From Microbacterium ulmi (GTDB lineage Bacteria; Actinomycetota; Actinomycetes; Actinomycetales; Microbacteriaceae), in NCBI RefSeq assembly GCF_011759705.1, contig NZ_JAAOZF010000001.1:2066146-2130145 (forward strand): a stretch of DNA of 64,000 nucleotides, written 5' to 3'. The position numbers and the translations under genes were made by a program. How positions within the stretch are numbered: the first letter of the stretch is position 1; each line of letters starts with the position of its first letter. The notes below the pieces were generated by a model. That model saw only the letters and a list, made by a program, of their open reading frames with translations, searched no databases and was not told the DNA's origin. Of the stretch, positions 27,517 to 37,625 are shown piece after piece.

Positions 27517-27852
27517 AGACAGGTTCCACATTCCGGCATGCCTCTGGCGTGCGCAGGATCACTGCCAGGGCAGTGCATAGGCGGCGCCCAGACGACGAGT
27601 CTGAGTGCGCAGGGTCCTAGGCCGCGGGCAGCAGAACACACATCCGACATCCCCTCCCGTTCTCCGGGATGCGCGTGCGCGCGCTGGATGCCGGAGCCGG
27701 GTGCCGCGGCATCCGGTTTGACACGAGAACAGCGGTGCAGCATCACCGGCGAGAGCCGGTGGATGTGCCGGGGCGCGAAAGCGCCACCGTGCGTCCAATG
27801 CCCCTGGAAAGGTTCCAGGCCGGTACGACGCTTGAAGAGAGTGAGCAGACAA
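27517..27852 (+). promoter_or_regulatory. Long structured 5' leader of rpsJ
   Basis: No credible gene lies here. Stems visible in order: GGATGCCG/CGGCATCC (27686-27714), CACCGGC/GCCGGTG with a GAGA loop (27744-27761), GGCGC/GCGCC with a GAAA loop (27772-27785) and CCTGGA/TCCAGG (27803-27819). Two are capped by GNRA tetraloops. The leader ends at GAAGAGAGTGAGCAGACAA just before ATG 27853. A ribosomal-protein autoregulatory leader is likely; the ligand is unknown. Confidence 0.55.
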
Positions 27853-28161
27853 ATGGCGGGACAGAAGATCCGCATTCGCCTGAAGTCGTACGACCACGCC
27901 GGTCTCGACTCGTCGGCGCGCAAGATCGTCGACACCGTGACCCGTGCGGGCGCGACTGTCGTGGGCCCCGTGCCCCTTCCGACCGAGAAGAACGTCGTGT
28001 GCGTCATCCGGTCGCCCCACAAGTACAAGGACAGCCGCGAGCACTTCGAGATGCGCACGCACAAGCGCCTCATCGACATCATCGACCCGACGCCCAAGGC
28101 CGTCGACTCGCTGATGCGTCTCGACCTCCCGGCCGATGTCAACATCGAGATCAAGCTCTGA
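27853..28161 (+). CDS. rpsJ: 30S ribosomal protein S10
   Basis: This 102-residue S10 starts at ATG 27853 with [16 protein letters not shown]10 is a head protein of the small subunit and also a NusB partner in antitermination. The conserved segment [19 protein letters not shown] is intact. It leads the S10 operon, behind a long leader. Confidence 0.98.
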   Translation: MAGQKIRIRLKSYDHAGLDSSARKIVDTVTRAGATVVGPVPLPTEKNVVCVIRSPHKYKDSREHFEMRTHKRLIDIIDPTPKAVDSLMRLDLPADVNIEIKL

Positions 28162-28169
28162 GGTTCGAC

Positions 28170-28829
28170 ATGGCTGACATCAACTCCAAGGTTTCCAAGG
28201 GACTGCTGGGCACCAAGCTCGGCATGACCCAGGTCTGGAACGAGCAGGGCAAGCTCGTTCCGGTCACCGTCATCGAGATCGCTCCCAACGTCGTGACCCA
28301 GGTCCGCACGCCGGAGAAGGACGGCTACAACGCCGTCCAGATCGCGTACGGCCAGATCGACCCCCGCAAGGTCAACCAGCCCCTCACGGCCCACTTCGAG
28401 GCCGCGGGCGTGACCCCTCGTCGTCACCTCACCGAGGTCCGCACGGCGGACGCCGCTGACTACTCACTCGGTCAGGAGCTCACGGTGGACGGCACGTTCG
28501 AGGCCGGTCAGCTCGTCGACGTCGTCGGCACGAGCAAGGGCAAGGGCACCGCGGGCGTCATGAAGCGCCACAACTTCAAGGGCGTCTCCGCTTCGCACGG
28601 TGCGCACCGCAACCACCGCAAGCCCGGTTCGATCGGCGCCTCGTCGACGCCGAGCCGCGTCTTCAAGGGCATGCGCATGGCCGGCCGTATGGGCGGCGAG
28701 CGCGTGACCGTCCTCAACCTCACGGTGCACGCCGTCGACGCCGAGAAGGGTCTGCTGCTCGTCAAGGGCGCCGTCCCCGGCGCGCGCGGCCGCATCGTCT
28801 ACGTCCGCAACGCAGTGAAGGGGGCCTGA
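28170..28829 (+). CDS. rplC: 50S ribosomal protein L3
   Basis: This 219-residue protein starts at ATG 28170, 8 bases after rpsJ ends. L3 is an early assembly protein whose loop reaches the peptidyl transferase centre. The family core ([20 protein letters not shown], then [17 protein letters not shown]) is present. The length is normal for actinobacteria. Confidence 0.98.
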   Translation: MADINSKVSKGLLGTKLGMTQVWNEQGKLVPVTVIEIAPNVVTQVRTPEKDGYNAVQIAYGQIDPRKVNQPLTAHFEAAGVTPRRHLTEVRTADAADYSLGQELTVDGTFEAGQLVDVVGTSKGKGTAGVMKRHNFKGVSASHGAHRNHRKPGSIGASSTPSRVFKGMRMAGRMGGERVTVLNLTVHAVDAEKGLLLVKGAVPGARGRIVYVRNAVKGA

Positions 28830-28833
28830 GCAC

Positions 28834-29496
28834 ATGGCTGACTCGACTCTCGCGCTCGACGTCCGCAAGGCCGACGGCACGGCGGCTGGCTCGGTCCAGC
28901 TCCCGGCTTCGATCTTCGACGTCAAGACGAACATCCCGCTGATCCACCAGGTCGTCGTCGCGCAGCTCGCGGCGGCTCGCCAGGGAACCCACTCGACCAA
29001 GCGTCGCGGTGAGGTCTCGGGCGCCGGCCGCAAGCCCTTCAAGCAGAAGGGCACGGGCAACGCCCGTCAGGGCTCGATCCGCGCGCCGCAGATGACCGGC
29101 GGTGGCATCGTCCACGGCCCGAAGCCGCGCGACTACGCGCAGCGCACGCCCAAGAAGATGGTCGCCGCCGCCCTGCTGGGCGCGCTCAGCGACCGCGCCC
29201 GCGGCGGACGCCTGCACATCGTCGACTCGTTCGGCATCGAAGGCGCGCCCTCGACGAAGGCCGCCGCTGCGGTCCTCGCGCAGCTCGCCCCGACCAAGAA
29301 CGTCCTGGTGGTCATCACCCGCGACGACGAGCTCAGCATCCTGAGCGTGCGCAACCTCGCGTACGTCCACGTGCTGTACTCCGACCAGCTGAACGCCTAC
29401 GACGTGCTCGTCTCCGACGACATCGTCTTCACCAAGGCCGCCTACGACGCCTTCGTCGCGTCGAAGACCGGCGCCACCGAGGAGGTCTCGGCATGA
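28834..29496 (+). CDS. rplD: 50S ribosomal protein L4
   Basis: This is 220 residues. L4 lines the exit tunnel and in some bacteria represses the S10 operon. The extended internal loop ([20 protein letters not shown]) is complete. The stop overlaps the rplW start (ATGA), so the two are translationally coupled. Confidence 0.98.
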   Translation: MADSTLALDVRKADGTAAGSVQLPASIFDVKTNIPLIHQVVVAQLAAARQGTHSTKRRGEVSGAGRKPFKQKGTGNARQGSIRAPQMTGGGIVHGPKPRDYAQRTPKKMVAAALLGALSDRARGGRLHIVDSFGIEGAPSTKAAAAVLAQLAPTKNVLVVITRDDELSILSVRNLAYVHVLYSDQLNAYDVLVSDDIVFTKAAYDAFVASKTGATEEVSA

Positions 29497-29828
29497 CCGC
29501 CGTGAGCGCAACCGACAAGACGGGTCGATCCGTCCGAGTGAACAAGGACCCGCGCGACATCATCCTGAAGCCGGTCGTCTCCGAGAAGAGCTACGGGCTC
29601 ATCGACGAGGGCAAGTACACGTTCCTCGTGGACCCCCGCGCGACGAAGACCGAGATCAAGCTCGCGATCGAGAAGATCTTCGGCGTCAAGGTCGCCGGCG
29701 TCAACACGATCAACCGCGTCGGCAAGGCCCGCCGCACCCGCTTCGGCATCGGCAAGCGCAAGGACACGAAGCGCGCCATCGTGACGCTCAAGTCGGGCAC
29801 CATCGACATCTTCACGGCAGTCGGCTGA
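29493..29828 (+). CDS. rplW: 50S ribosomal protein L23
   Basis: This is 111 residues from the ATGA overlap with rplD; the first 15 residues are a short extension before the conserved [18 protein letters not shown]23 lies at the tunnel exit and docks trigger factor and the signal recognition particle. The C-terminal loop keeps [18 protein letters not shown]. Confidence 0.97.
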   Translation: MTAVSATDKTGRSVRVNKDPRDIILKPVVSEKSYGLIDEGKYTFLVDPRATKTEIKLAIEKIFGVKVAGVNTINRVGKARRTRFGIGKRKDTKRAIVTLKSGTIDIFTAVG

Positions 29829-29854
29829 CGGTCGGGACAGAGGACTAGAGAACT

Positions 29855-30694
29855 ATGGCTATTCGCAAGTACAAGCCCACGACCCCGGGTCGCCGCGGCT
29901 CGTCGGTGGCCGACTTCGCCGAGATCACCCGATCGACGCCCGAGAAGTCGCTCCTCCGCCCGCTGAGCAAGACCGGTGGTCGCAACAACCAGGGCCGCAT
30001 CACCACCCGCCACATCGGCGGTGGCCACAAGCGCCAGTACCGCGTCATCGACTTCCGTCGCAACGACAAGGACGGCATCGACGCGAAGGTCGCTCACATC
30101 GAGTACGACCCCAACCGCACGGCGCGCATCGCGCTCCTGCACTACGTGGACGGCGAGAAGCGCTACATCCTCGCGCCGAACAAGCTGTCGCAGGGCGATG
30201 TCGTCGAGTCGGGTCCCTCGGCCGACATCAAGCCGGGCAACAACCTTCCCCTGAAGAACATCCCGACGGGTACGGTCATCCACGCGATCGAGCTCCGTCC
30301 CGGCGGCGGCGCCAAGCTCGCCCGCTCGGCCGGCGCCTCGGTGCGTCTCGTCGCGAAAGACGGCCCCTACGCCCAGCTGCGTCTCCCCTCGGGCGAGATC
30401 CGCAACGTCGATGCGCGCTGCCGCGCGACCATCGGCGAGGTCGGCAACGCCGAGCAGTCGAACATCAACTGGGGCAAGGCCGGCCGCAACCGCTGGAAGG
30501 GCATCCGCCCGACCGTCCGCGGTGTCGCGATGAACCCGGTCGACCACCCGCACGGTGGTGGTGAGGGCAAGACCTCCGGCGGTCGTCACCCCGTCACTCC
30601 TTGGGGCCAGGCTGAGGGTCGCACCCGCCACGCCAACAAGGAAAGCGACAAGTACATCGTCCGTCGTCGCAACGCCGGCAAGAAGCGCAAGTAG
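29855..30694 (+). CDS. rplB: 50S ribosomal protein L2
   Basis: This is 279 residues, the full bacterial length. L2 supports subunit association and the peptidyl transferase centre. The segment [18 protein letters not shown] with the conserved His is intact, as is [11 protein letters not shown]. It is preceded by a weak ribosome binding site, AGAGGAC. Confidence 0.98.
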   Translation: MAIRKYKPTTPGRRGSSVADFAEITRSTPEKSLLRPLSKTGGRNNQGRITTRHIGGGHKRQYRVIDFRRNDKDGIDAKVAHIEYDPNRTARIALLHYVDGEKRYILAPNKLSQGDVVESGPSADIKPGNNLPLKNIPTGTVIHAIELRPGGGAKLARSAGASVRLVAKDGPYAQLRLPSGEIRNVDARCRATIGEVGNAEQSNINWGKAGRNRWKGIRPTVRGVAMNPVDHPHGGGEGKTSGGRHPVTPWGQAEGRTRHANKESDKYIVRRRNAGKKRK

Positions 30695-30706
30695 GAGTAG
30701 AGGAAG

Positions 30707-30988
30707 ATGCCTCGCAGCCTTAAGAAGGGCCCCTTCGTCGACGAGCACCTGCTTCGCAAGGTCGTCGTCCAGAACGAAGCCGGCACCAAGAACGTCATCA
30801 AGACCTGGTCGCGCCGCTCGATGATCATCCCGGCGATGCTGGGACACACGATCGCCGTGCACGACGGTCGCAAGCACATCCCTGTGTTCGTGACCGAGAC
30901 CATGGTCGGCCACAAGCTGGGCGAATTCGCGCCCACCCGCACCTTCCGCGGCCACGAGAAGGACGACAAGAAGGGCCGCCGCCGCTGA
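30707..30988 (+). CDS. rpsS: 30S ribosomal protein S19
   Basis: This is 93 residues, starting after GAGGAAG. S19 forms a dimer with S13 in the head of the small subunit. The motif [16 protein letters not shown] opens the protein and the core [14 protein letters not shown] segment ([20 protein letters not shown]) is conserved. Confidence 0.98.
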   Translation: MPRSLKKGPFVDEHLLRKVVVQNEAGTKNVIKTWSRRSMIIPAMLGHTIAVHDGRKHIPVFVTETMVGHKLGEFAPTRTFRGHEKDDKKGRRR

Positions 30989-31013
30989 CGCGGGGGCGCA
31001 AGAGGAGAGAGAA

Positions 31014-31412
31014 ATGGTGGAGTCCATCGCACGCGTGCGACACATCCGCGTGACCCCTCAGAAGGCTCGTCGTGTCGTCGCCCTCATCAAGGGCAAGCAG
31101 GCCGAAGAGGCCCTCGCGATCCTGAAGTTCGCGCAGCAGAGCGCCAGCGAGCCGATCTACAAGCTCGTGGCATCCGCCATCGCGAACGCTCGCGTCAAGG
31201 CCGACCAGGCCGGCGAGTATCTGGACGAGCAGGACCTGTTCGTCGCGAACGCCTTTGTCGACGAGGGCACGACGCTCAAGCGTTTCCAGCCCCGCGCACA
31301 GGGTCGCGCGTTCCAGATTAAGAAGCGCACGAGCCACATCACGGTCGTGCTGTCGACGCCGGAGGTCGCTGAGGCGGCACCGGGCGGCAAGAACAAGAAG
31401 GCGAGCAAGTAA
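31014..31412 (+). CDS. rplV: 50S ribosomal protein L22
   Basis: This is 132 residues with the conserved opening [16 protein letters not shown]. The beta-hairpin that reaches the tunnel constriction ([20 protein letters not shown]) is wild type, with no macrolide-resistance insertion. A short Ala/Lys tail follows. The stop and the rpsC start overlap by TAATG. Confidence 0.98.
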   Translation: MVESIARVRHIRVTPQKARRVVALIKGKQAEEALAILKFAQQSASEPIYKLVASAIANARVKADQAGEYLDEQDLFVANAFVDEGTTLKRFQPRAQGRAFQIKKRTSHITVVLSTPEVAEAAPGGKNKKASK

Positions 31413-32173
31413 TGGGACAGAAGGTCAACCCCTACGGCTTCCGCCTCGGCATCACCACGGACCACGTGTCGCGGTGGTTCTCGGACTCGACGAAGCCGGG
31501 CCAGCGTTACGCCGACTACGTCGCCGAGGACATCAAGATCCGCAAGCTCCTGCAGTCGAGCCTCGACCGCGCGGGCGTGAGCAACATCGAGATCGAGCGC
31601 ACGCGTGACCGCGTCCGCGTCGACATCCACACGGCCCGCCCGGGCATCGTGATCGGCCGCCGCGGCGCCGAGGCCGAGCGCATCCGCTCCGACCTCGAGA
31701 AGCTCACCGGCAAGCAGATCCAGCTCAACATCCTCGAGGTCAAGAACCCCGAGGCCGACGCTCAGCTCGTCGCGCAGGGCATCGCCGAGCAGCTCTCTGC
31801 TCGCGTGGCGTTCCGCCGCGCGATGCGCAAGGGCCTGCAGGGCGCGCAGCGCGCCGGCGCCAAGGGCATCCGGATCCAGGTCTCGGGCCGCCTCGGCGGC
31901 GCCGAGATGAGCCGCTCGGAGTTCTACCGCGAGGGTCGTGTGCCGCTGCACACGCTGCGCGCGAACATCGACTACGGCTTCTACGAGGCGAAGACCACCT
32001 TCGGCCGCATCGGCGTCAAGGTCTGGATCTACAAGGGCGACCTCACCAACAAGGAACTCGCGCGCGAGCAGGCGAACGCACCGAAGGCTCCCCGCGGTCG
32101 TGACGACCGTGGCGGCGACCGTCGTCGTGGCCCGCGCACCGACGCCCCCGTGGCAGAAGGAGCATCGGCGTAA
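31412..32173 (+). CDS. rpsC: 30S ribosomal protein S3
   Basis: This is 253 residues, with the KH domain ([19 protein letters not shown]) and the C-terminal domain complete. S3 lines the mRNA entry channel. The last about 30 residues are a basic, disordered tail ([16 protein letters not shown]). It is coupled to rplP by a TAATG overlap. Confidence 0.98.
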   Translation: MGQKVNPYGFRLGITTDHVSRWFSDSTKPGQRYADYVAEDIKIRKLLQSSLDRAGVSNIEIERTRDRVRVDIHTARPGIVIGRRGAEAERIRSDLEKLTGKQIQLNILEVKNPEADAQLVAQGIAEQLSARVAFRRAMRKGLQGAQRAGAKGIRIQVSGRLGGAEMSRSEFYREGRVPLHTLRANIDYGFYEAKTTFGRIGVKVWIYKGDLTNKELAREQANAPKAPRGRDDRGGDRRRGPRTDAPVAEGASA

Positions 32174-32592
32174 TGCTTATCCCCCGCAAGGTCAAGCACC
32201 GCAAGCAGCACCACCCGGGCCGCACCGGACAGGCGACGGGCGGCACGAAGGTGTCGTTCGGCGAGTTCGGCATCCAGGCGCTGACGCCCGCGTACGTGAC
32301 CAACCGTCAGATCGAGTCCGCTCGTATCGCGATGACCCGTCACATCAAGCGCGGCGGCAAGGTCTGGATCAACATCTACCCCGACCGTCCGCTCACGAAG
32401 AAGCCCGCCGAGACCCGCATGGGCTCCGGCAAGGGCTCGCCCGAGTGGTGGGTCGCGAACGTCAAGCCGGGCCGCGTCCTTTTCGAGGTCGCGGGCGTCG
32501 ACGAGGAACTCGCTCGTGAGGCGCTGACCCGTGCCATCCACAAGCTGCCCCTGAAGGCACGCATCATCAAGCGCGAGGAGGGCGACGCATAA
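32173..32592 (+). CDS. rplP: 50S ribosomal protein L16
   Basis: This is 139 residues of normal L16 sequence ([20 protein letters not shown] at the start, [18 protein letters not shown] in the centre). L16 supports A-site tRNA accommodation. Coupled to rpmC by TAATG. Confidence 0.98.
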   Translation: MLIPRKVKHRKQHHPGRTGQATGGTKVSFGEFGIQALTPAYVTNRQIESARIAMTRHIKRGGKVWINIYPDRPLTKKPAETRMGSGKGSPEWWVANVKPGRVLFEVAGVDEELAREALTRAIHKLPLKARIIKREEGDA

Positions 32593-32906
32593 TGGCGATC
32601 GGCACCAAGACGCTCGCCCCGAGCGAGCTCGACACGTTCGAAGACCAGCGCCTCGTCGAGGAGCTGCGCAAGGCCAAGGAAGAGCTGTTCAACCTGCGCT
32701 TCCAGTCGGCCACCGGCCAGCTCGAGAGCCACGGCCGCATCCGTGCGGTCAAGCGCGACATCGCGCGGCTCTACACCGTGATCCGTGAGCGCGAGCTCGG
32801 CATCCGTGCCACGCCCGCGTCCGTTGAGGTCGCGACGAAGGCGAAGAAGACCAAGGCCAAGAAGGCGGATGCCGCCGACGAGGCCGTGAAGGAAGAGGCC
32901 GAGTAA
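32592..32906 (+). CDS. rpmC: 50S ribosomal protein L29 with Ala/Lys tail
   Basis: This is 104 residues, longer than the usual 65-80. The L29 core ends near residue 78 ([10 protein letters not shown]). The remainder is a low-complexity tail ([20 protein letters not shown]). L29 sits beside the tunnel exit, so the tail would project near emerging chains. Coupled to rpsQ by TAATG. Confidence 0.96.
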   Translation: MAIGTKTLAPSELDTFEDQRLVEELRKAKEELFNLRFQSATGQLESHGRIRAVKRDIARLYTVIRERELGIRATPASVEVATKAKKTKAKKADAADEAVKEEAE

Positions 32907-33280
32907 TGGCTGAGACCACCGAGAAGAAGGCCCCCGCCAAGAAGGCGCCTGCCAAGGCTGCGGCCGTCGAGGTCGCCGAGCAGGTCACGGGCCACGAGCA
33001 CGCCGCGCACGACGTTCGCGACGCGAACGCGCGCGGCTACCGCAAGGCCCGCCGCGGCTACGTCGTGAGCGACAAGATGGACAAGACGATCGTCGTCGAG
33101 GTCGAGGACCGCGTGAAGCACCCCCTCTACGGCAAGGTCATCCGTCGCACGTCGAAGGTCAAGGCGCACGACGAGGGCAACACCGCCGGCATCGGCGACC
33201 TCGTCCTCATCAACGAGACCCGTCCGCTCAGCGCCACGAAGCGCTGGCGTCTGGTCGAGATCCTCGAGAAGGCCAAGTAG
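32906..33280 (+). CDS. rpsQ: 30S ribosomal protein S17 with N-terminal extension
   Basis: This is 124 residues; typical S17 is about 85-90. Residues 1-40 are an Ala/Lys/Glu-rich extension ([20 protein letters not shown]). The OB-fold core starts at about residue 45 ([20 protein letters not shown]) and is complete. S17 is a primary 16S-binding protein. Confidence 0.96.
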   Translation: MAETTEKKAPAKKAPAKAAAVEVAEQVTGHEHAAHDVRDANARGYRKARRGYVVSDKMDKTIVVEVEDRVKHPLYGKVIRRTSKVKAHDEGNTAGIGDLVLINETRPLSATKRWRLVEILEKAK

Positions 33281-33314
33281 GCCCTCGGCCCGCTTGGAAC
33301 CCAAGGAGTAAGAA

Positions 33315-33683
33315 GTGATTCAGACCGAATCCCGCCTCAAGGTCGCCGACAACACCGGCGCGAAGGAGCTGCTCACCATCCGCGTGCTCGGTGGTTCGAA
33401 CCGCCGTTACGCCGGCCTCGGTGACGTCATCGTCGCGACCGTCAAGGACGCGATCCCCGGCGGCAACGTCAAGAAGGGCGACGTCGTCAAGGCTGTCGTC
33501 GTCCGCACCGTCAAGCAGACGCGCCGTTCAGACGGCTCGTACATCAAGTTCGACGAGAACGCCGCCGTCATCCTGAAGAACGACGGGGAGCCCCGCGGCA
33601 CCCGCATCTTCGGCCCGGTCGGCCGCGAGCTTCGTGACAAGAAGTTCATGAAGATCGTCTCGCTCGCCCCGGAGGTCATTTAG
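33315..33683 (+). CDS. rplN: 50S ribosomal protein L14
   Basis: This is 122 residues, starting at GTG 33315 ([19 protein letters not shown]), with AAGGAG upstream. L14 sits at the subunit interface. It begins the spc group of genes, 34 bases after rpsQ; no separate promoter was seen, so it is probably read through from the S10 operon. Confidence 0.98.
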   Translation: MIQTESRLKVADNTGAKELLTIRVLGGSNRRYAGLGDVIVATVKDAIPGGNVKKGDVVKAVVVRTVKQTRRSDGSYIKFDENAAVILKNDGEPRGTRIFGPVGRELRDKKFMKIVSLAPEVI

Positions 33684-33685
33684 TC

Positions 33686-34045
33686 ATGGCGAAGATCAAG
33701 AAGGGCGACCTGGTTCAGGTCATCTCGGGCGCCACGTCCGAGCGCGGCGGCGACCGCGGCAAGCAGGGCAAGGTCCTCGAGGTCCTTGCCGAGCAGAACC
33801 GCGTCATCGTCGAGGGCGTGAACTACGTCACCAAGCACAACCGCGTCGGCCAGTCGCAGCGCGGCACCAAGACGGGCGGCATCGAGACGATGGAAGCCCC
33901 GATCCATATCTCCAACGTCGCCCTCGTGGACCCCTCGACGAAGAAGCCGACGCGTGTCGGCCACCGTGTCGAGGAGCAGGTCAAGGACGGCGTGAAGCGC
34001 ACGGTTCGCGTGCGCTACGCCAAGAAGTCAGGCAAGGACCTCTGA
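33686..34045 (+). CDS. rplX: 50S ribosomal protein L24
   Basis: This is 119 residues with the N-terminal KOW motif ([20 protein letters not shown]). L24 initiates 50S assembly. It starts 2 bases after rplN and ends 1 base before rplE. Confidence 0.97.
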   Translation: MAKIKKGDLVQVISGATSERGGDRGKQGKVLEVLAEQNRVIVEGVNYVTKHNRVGQSQRGTKTGGIETMEAPIHISNVALVDPSTKKPTRVGHRVEEQVKDGVKRTVRVRYAKKSGKDL

Positions 34046-34046
34046 T

Positions 34047-34637
34047 ATGAGCACCACCGCTGCCGTGGAGGCTGGCAAGATCCAGCCCCGCCTGAAGCAG
34101 AAGTACAACACCGAGATCAAGAAGACCCTGCAGGAGCAGTTCGGCTACGCGAACGTCATGCAGATCCCCGGTCTCGTCAAGGTCGTGGTGAACACGGGCG
34201 TCGGCGAGGCTGCGCGCGACAGCAAGGTGATCGATGGTGCGGTCGACGACCTCACCAAGATCACGGGGCAGAAGCCCGTCGTGACGAAGGCCCGCAAGTC
34301 GATCGCCCAGTTCAAGCTCCGCGAGGGACAGGCCATCGGTGCCCACGTGACGCTGCGCGGCGACCGTGCGTGGGAGTTCGTCGACCGCCTCGTGAACCTC
34401 GCGCTGCCCCGCATCCGCGACTTCCGGGGTCTGTCTCCCAAGCAGTTCGACGGCAACGGCAACTACACGTTCGGCCTGCAGGAGCAGTCGGTCTTCCACG
34501 AGATCAACCAGGACAAGATCGACCGCGTCCGCGGCTTCGACATCACCGTCGTGACCTCGGCGAAGACGGATGACGAGGGTCGCGCCCTGCTGCGCGCGCT
34601 CGGCTTCCCGTTCCGCTCGGACGACGCCCAGGCGTAA
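34047..34637 (+). CDS. rplE: 50S ribosomal protein L5
   Basis: This is 196 residues; L5 binds 5S rRNA in the central protuberance. The core [16 protein letters not shown] and the C-terminal [19 protein letters not shown] are conserved. Downstream, where rpsN is found in most spc operons, there is only a perfect hairpin and then rpsH. Confidence 0.98.
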   Translation: MSTTAAVEAGKIQPRLKQKYNTEIKKTLQEQFGYANVMQIPGLVKVVVNTGVGEAARDSKVIDGAVDDLTKITGQKPVVTKARKSIAQFKLREGQAIGAHVTLRGDRAWEFVDRLVNLALPRIRDFRGLSPKQFDGNGNYTFGLQEQSVFHEINQDKIDRVRGFDITVVTSAKTDDEGRALLRALGFPFRSDDAQA

Positions 34638-34648
34638 CTCCATACCCT

Positions 34649-34681
34649 GGACTCGCGAACCCGCAGCGGGTTCGCGAGTCC
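34649..34681 (+). terminator. Perfect hairpin between rplE and rpsH
   Basis: GGACTCGCGAACCC (34649-34662) pairs fully with 34668-34681 around GCAGC; one more G-C pair can close the loop. It has no T-run and lies inside the operon, in the place usually held by rpsN. It could be an attenuator, an RNase site or a control element. Confidence 0.65.
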
Positions 34682-34746
34682 ACCCCACCACAGGTCGGCC
34701 GTCGTGTAACGGCGTACGAAACCTGGTGAACGAAGGAAACCAAGAA

Positions 34747-35145
34747 ATGACAATGACAGACCCGGTCGCAGACATGCTGACCCGGCTGCGCAACGCGAAC
34801 TCGGCGCACCACGACACCGTGTCCCTGCCGAGCTCGAAGCTCAAGTCGCACATCGCGCAGATCCTCCAGCAGGAGGGCTACATCGCCGGCTGGGAGATCT
34901 CCGACGCCCGCGTCGGCCAGACGCTCACGCTGACGCTCAAGTACGGCCCGAACCGCGAGCGGTCGATCGCCGGCATCAAGCGCGTCTCGAAGCCCGGCCT
35001 GCGCGTCTACGCGAAGTCGAACGAGATCCCCAGGGTCCTCGGCGGCCTCGGCGTCGCCATCCTGTCCACCTCCTCTGGCCTCCTCACGGACCGCCAGGCC
35101 GAGTCGAAGGGCGTGGGTGGGGAAGTCCTCGCCTACGTGTGGTGA
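34747..35145 (+). CDS. rpsH: 30S ribosomal protein S8
   Basis: This is 132 residues, starting at ATG 34747 with [19 protein letters not shown]8 binds the central domain of 16S rRNA and regulates the spc operon in E. coli. The C-terminal signature [13 protein letters not shown] is intact. Confidence 0.98.
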   Translation: MTMTDPVADMLTRLRNANSAHHDTVSLPSSKLKSHIAQILQQEGYIAGWEISDARVGQTLTLTLKYGPNRERSIAGIKRVSKPGLRVYAKSNEIPRVLGGLGVAILSTSSGLLTDRQAESKGVGGEVLAYVW

Positions 35146-35151
35146 TCTGAC

Positions 35152-35688
35152 ATGTCGCGTATCGGACGTCTCCCGATCGACATCCCCGCCGGCGTGACCG
35201 TCACGGTCGAAGGCCAGGACGTCGCGGTCAAGGGCCCCAAGGGCGAGCTCGCGCTCACCGTGGCCCGCCCCATCGAGGTCAAGGTCGAAGAGGGCCAGGT
35301 GCTCGTCACCCGTCCCGACGACGAGCGCGAGTCGCGGTCGCTGCACGGCCTGACCCGCACGCTCATCAACAACAACATCATCGGTGTCACGCAGGGCTAC
35401 TCGAAGGGCCTCGAAGTCGTCGGCACGGGCTACCGTGTCGCGCAGAAGGGCGGCTCGGTCGAGTTCGCTCTCGGCTTCTCGCACCCCGTCCTGGTCGACC
35501 CGCCCGCCGGGATCACCTTCACGGTCGAGGGCAACAACAAGCTCACCGTGAGCGGCATCGACAAGCAGGCCGTCGGTGAGGTGGCCGCCAACATCCGCAA
35601 GATCCGCAAGCCCGAGCCGTACAAGGGCAAGGGTGTGCGCTACGCCGGCGAGGTCGTTCGGCGCAAGGCCGGAAAGGCTGGTAAGTAA
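35152..35688 (+). CDS. rplF: 50S ribosomal protein L6
   Basis: This is 178 residues with two repeated L6 folds; it opens [16 protein letters not shown] and ends in [19 protein letters not shown], both conserved. L6 lies near the factor-binding site. It is 6 bases after rpsH and 2 bases before rplR. Confidence 0.98.
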   Translation: MSRIGRLPIDIPAGVTVTVEGQDVAVKGPKGELALTVARPIEVKVEEGQVLVTRPDDERESRSLHGLTRTLINNNIIGVTQGYSKGLEVVGTGYRVAQKGGSVEFALGFSHPVLVDPPAGITFTVEGNNKLTVSGIDKQAVGEVAANIRKIRKPEPYKGKGVRYAGEVVRRKAGKAGK

Positions 35689-35690
35689 GC

Positions 35691-36050
35691 ATGGCTGTGA
35701 AGTCGAAGTCCGACGCGCGTGCGCGTCGTCACGCCCGCCTTCGCAAGAAGGTCATCGGCACCCCGGAGCGTCCGCGCCTGGTCGTGACCCGCTCGTCGCG
35801 TCACGTATTCGTGCAGCTCGTCGACGACAGCCAGGGCCACACCGTGGCTTCGGCATCGACGCTCGAGGCAGACCTTCGTGCGTTCGACGGTGACAAGACC
35901 GCCAAGGCCCGCAAGGTCGGCGAGCTCGTCGCGTCGCGCGCCAAGGCCGCCGGCGTTTCCGACGCCGTGTTCGACCGCGGTGGCAACCGCTACGCGGGCC
36001 GTGTCGCGGCGATCGCCGACGGCGCCCGCGAGGGAGGTCTGAACCTGTGA
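35691..36050 (+). CDS. rplR: 50S ribosomal protein L18
   Basis: This is 119 residues; L18 binds 5S rRNA. The core [20 protein letters not shown] and the end [20 protein letters not shown] are typical. The end overlaps the rpsE start by GTGA. Confidence 0.98.
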   Translation: MAVKSKSDARARRHARLRKKVIGTPERPRLVVTRSSRHVFVQLVDDSQGHTVASASTLEADLRAFDGDKTAKARKVGELVASRAKAAGVSDAVFDRGGNRYAGRVAAIADGAREGGLNL

Positions 36051-36733
36051 GCGATGCAGTGAACAACCAGAAGGTGGAGAACGAAGTGACCGAGCAGGCT
36101 CCTGCAGCCGCCGAGGCGCCCGCCGAGCGCGAGCGCGAGCCGCGTCGCGGCGGTCGCGAGCGCAACCCCAACCGCGACCGCGGTTCGCGCGACGCCGACA
36201 AGAGCCAGTTCCTCGAGCGCGTCGTGACGATCAACCGCGTGTCGAAGGTCGTCAAGGGCGGTCGCCGCTTCAGCTTCACGGCGCTCGTCGTCGTGGGCGA
36301 CGGCAACGGCGTCGTGGGCGTGGGCTACGGCAAGGCGCGCGAGGTCCCCCTGGCGATCTCGAAGGGCGTCGAAGAGGCCAAGCGCAACTTCTTCCGCGTG
36401 CCGCGCGTCGGCTCGACCATCCCGCACCCCGTGCAGGGTGAGGCCGCCGCGGGCGTCGTCCTGCTGCGTCCCGCCGCCGCCGGTACCGGTGTCATCGCGG
36501 GCGGTCCCGTGCGTGCCGTGCTCGAGTGCGCCGGCATCCACGACGTCCTGTCGAAGTCGCTCGGCTCGTCGAACACGATCAACATCGTGCACGCGACGGT
36601 CGAAGCGCTCAAGCAGCTCGAGGAGCCTCGTGCGGTCGCCGCGCGTCGCGGTCTCGACTTCGACCAGGTCGCTCCCGCCCGTCTCGTCCGTGCCGAGGCA
36701 GAGGCCGCGGCTGCTGCGAAGGTAGGTGCCTGA
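36047..36733 (+). CDS. rpsE: 30S ribosomal protein S5 with N-terminal extension
   Basis: This is 228 residues from a GTG start; S5 usually has 160-200. Residues 1-45 are an extension rich in Ala, Glu and Arg, ending [18 protein letters not shown]. The conserved core then begins ([20 protein letters not shown]). S5 contributes to decoding fidelity. The stop and the rpmD start overlap (TGATG). Confidence 0.97.
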   Translation: MSDAVNNQKVENEVTEQAPAAAEAPAEREREPRRGGRERNPNRDRGSRDADKSQFLERVVTINRVSKVVKGGRRFSFTALVVVGDGNGVVGVGYGKAREVPLAISKGVEEAKRNFFRVPRVGSTIPHPVQGEAAAGVVLLRPAAAGTGVIAGGPVRAVLECAGIHDVLSKSLGSSNTINIVHATVEALKQLEEPRAVAARRGLDFDQVAPARLVRAEAEAAAAAKVGA

Positions 36734-36918
36734 TGGCCTCGCGTCTCAAGGTGACCCAGATCAAGTCCAAGGTGAGTGAGAAGCAGAACCAGCGCGACAC
36801 GCTGCGTTCGCTCGGTCTCAAGCGGATCGGCGACTCCGTCGTCCGTCCCGACGACGCGCAGACGCGCGGCTACGTCAAGACCGTCGCGCACCTCGTGAAG
36901 GTTGAGGAGATCGACTGA
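36733..36918 (+). CDS. rpmD: 50S ribosomal protein L30
   Basis: This is 61 residues, the normal L30 length, starting at ATG 36733 inside the rpsE stop. It opens [20 protein letters not shown] and contains [13 protein letters not shown]. Coupled to rplO by overlap at 36918. Confidence 0.97.
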   Translation: MASRLKVTQIKSKVSEKQNQRDTLRSLGLKRIGDSVVRPDDAQTRGYVKTVAHLVKVEEID

Positions 36919-37475
36919 TGGCTGAGAAGGCCGAGAAGAAGGACGCCGTCATCGAGGCGGCAGAGCCCAAGAAGGCTGCCAAGAAGGCGCCTGCGAAGAA
37001 GGCACCCGCCAAGACCGCGGATGCCCCGGCTTCGCGTCCGGGTGTGCTCAAGGTCCACCACCTGCGCCCGGTCCCCGGTGCCAACACCGCCAAGACCCGT
37101 GTCGGTCGCGGTGAGGGCTCGAAGGGCAAGACCGCCGGCCGCGGCACCAAGGGCACGAAGGCCCGCTACCAGGTGAAGGTCGGCTTCGAGGGCGGCCAGA
37201 TGCCGCTCCACATGCGCACTCCGAAGCTGCGCGGGTTCAAGAACCCGTTCCGCGTCGAGTACCAGGTGGTCAACCTCGAGAAGCTCGCCGAGCTCTACCC
37301 GAGCGGCGGCGACGTCACCGTGGGCGACCTCGTCGCCAAGGGTGCGGTTCGCAAGAACGAGAAGGTCAAGGTGCTCGGCACCGGAGACATCGCGGTCAAG
37401 CTCAACGTGTCGGTCGATAAGGTCTCGGGTTCCGCCGAGCAGAAGATCGTCGCTGCGGGCGGTACCGTCAAGTAG
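36918..37475 (+). CDS. rplO: 50S ribosomal protein L15 with N-terminal extension
   Basis: This is 185 residues against about 145 for a typical L15. The first 40 residues are Ala/Lys-rich ([20 protein letters not shown]) and precede the core [21 protein letters not shown]15 is a late assembly protein. A hairpin follows, so this probably ends one transcription unit before secY. Confidence 0.97.
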   Translation: MAEKAEKKDAVIEAAEPKKAAKKAPAKKAPAKTADAPASRPGVLKVHHLRPVPGANTAKTRVGRGEGSKGKTAGRGTKGTKARYQVKVGFEGGQMPLHMRTPKLRGFKNPFRVEYQVVNLEKLAELYPSGGDVTVGDLVAKGAVRKNEKVKVLGTGDIAVKLNVSVDKVSGSAEQKIVAAGGTVK

Positions 37476-37483
37476 CAAACGCG

Positions 37484-37513
37484 TCGGGGTCGGAGGTCAT
37501 CCTCCGGCCCCGA
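37484..37513 (+). terminator. Hairpin between rplO and secY
   Basis: A 13-base-pair stem with one G-T pair (TCGGGGTCGGAGG with CCTCCGGCCCCGA) has the 4-base loop TCAT, 8 bases after rplO. It separates the ribosomal genes from secY-adk-map. Confidence 0.7.
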
Positions 37514-37610
37514 TGCCGTTCCGGCACCATCCCTCGGCGGCGTCAGCCGGGGAGGCACTGGGTTACCCTGGTTGTCCGGGCACCTTGAGTGCACCGGAAC
37601 CCCCCTTCCT

Positions 37611-37625
37611 GGAGGCATCCACTTG
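37611..37625 (+). promoter_or_regulatory. Ribosome binding site that sets the secY TTG start
   Basis: GGAGG at 37611-37615 lies 7 bases before TTG 37623. No ATG or GTG in this frame gives the expected SecY N-terminus at such spacing, so TTG is the probable start. Confidence 0.7.

Noticed and set aside
23928..28427. A 1499-codon open frame on the minus strand across the surface protein and rpsJ
   Set aside because: It is antisense to well-supported genes, crosses promoters and terminators, and has the Arg/Ala/Val-rich composition produced by high-GC complementary frames.
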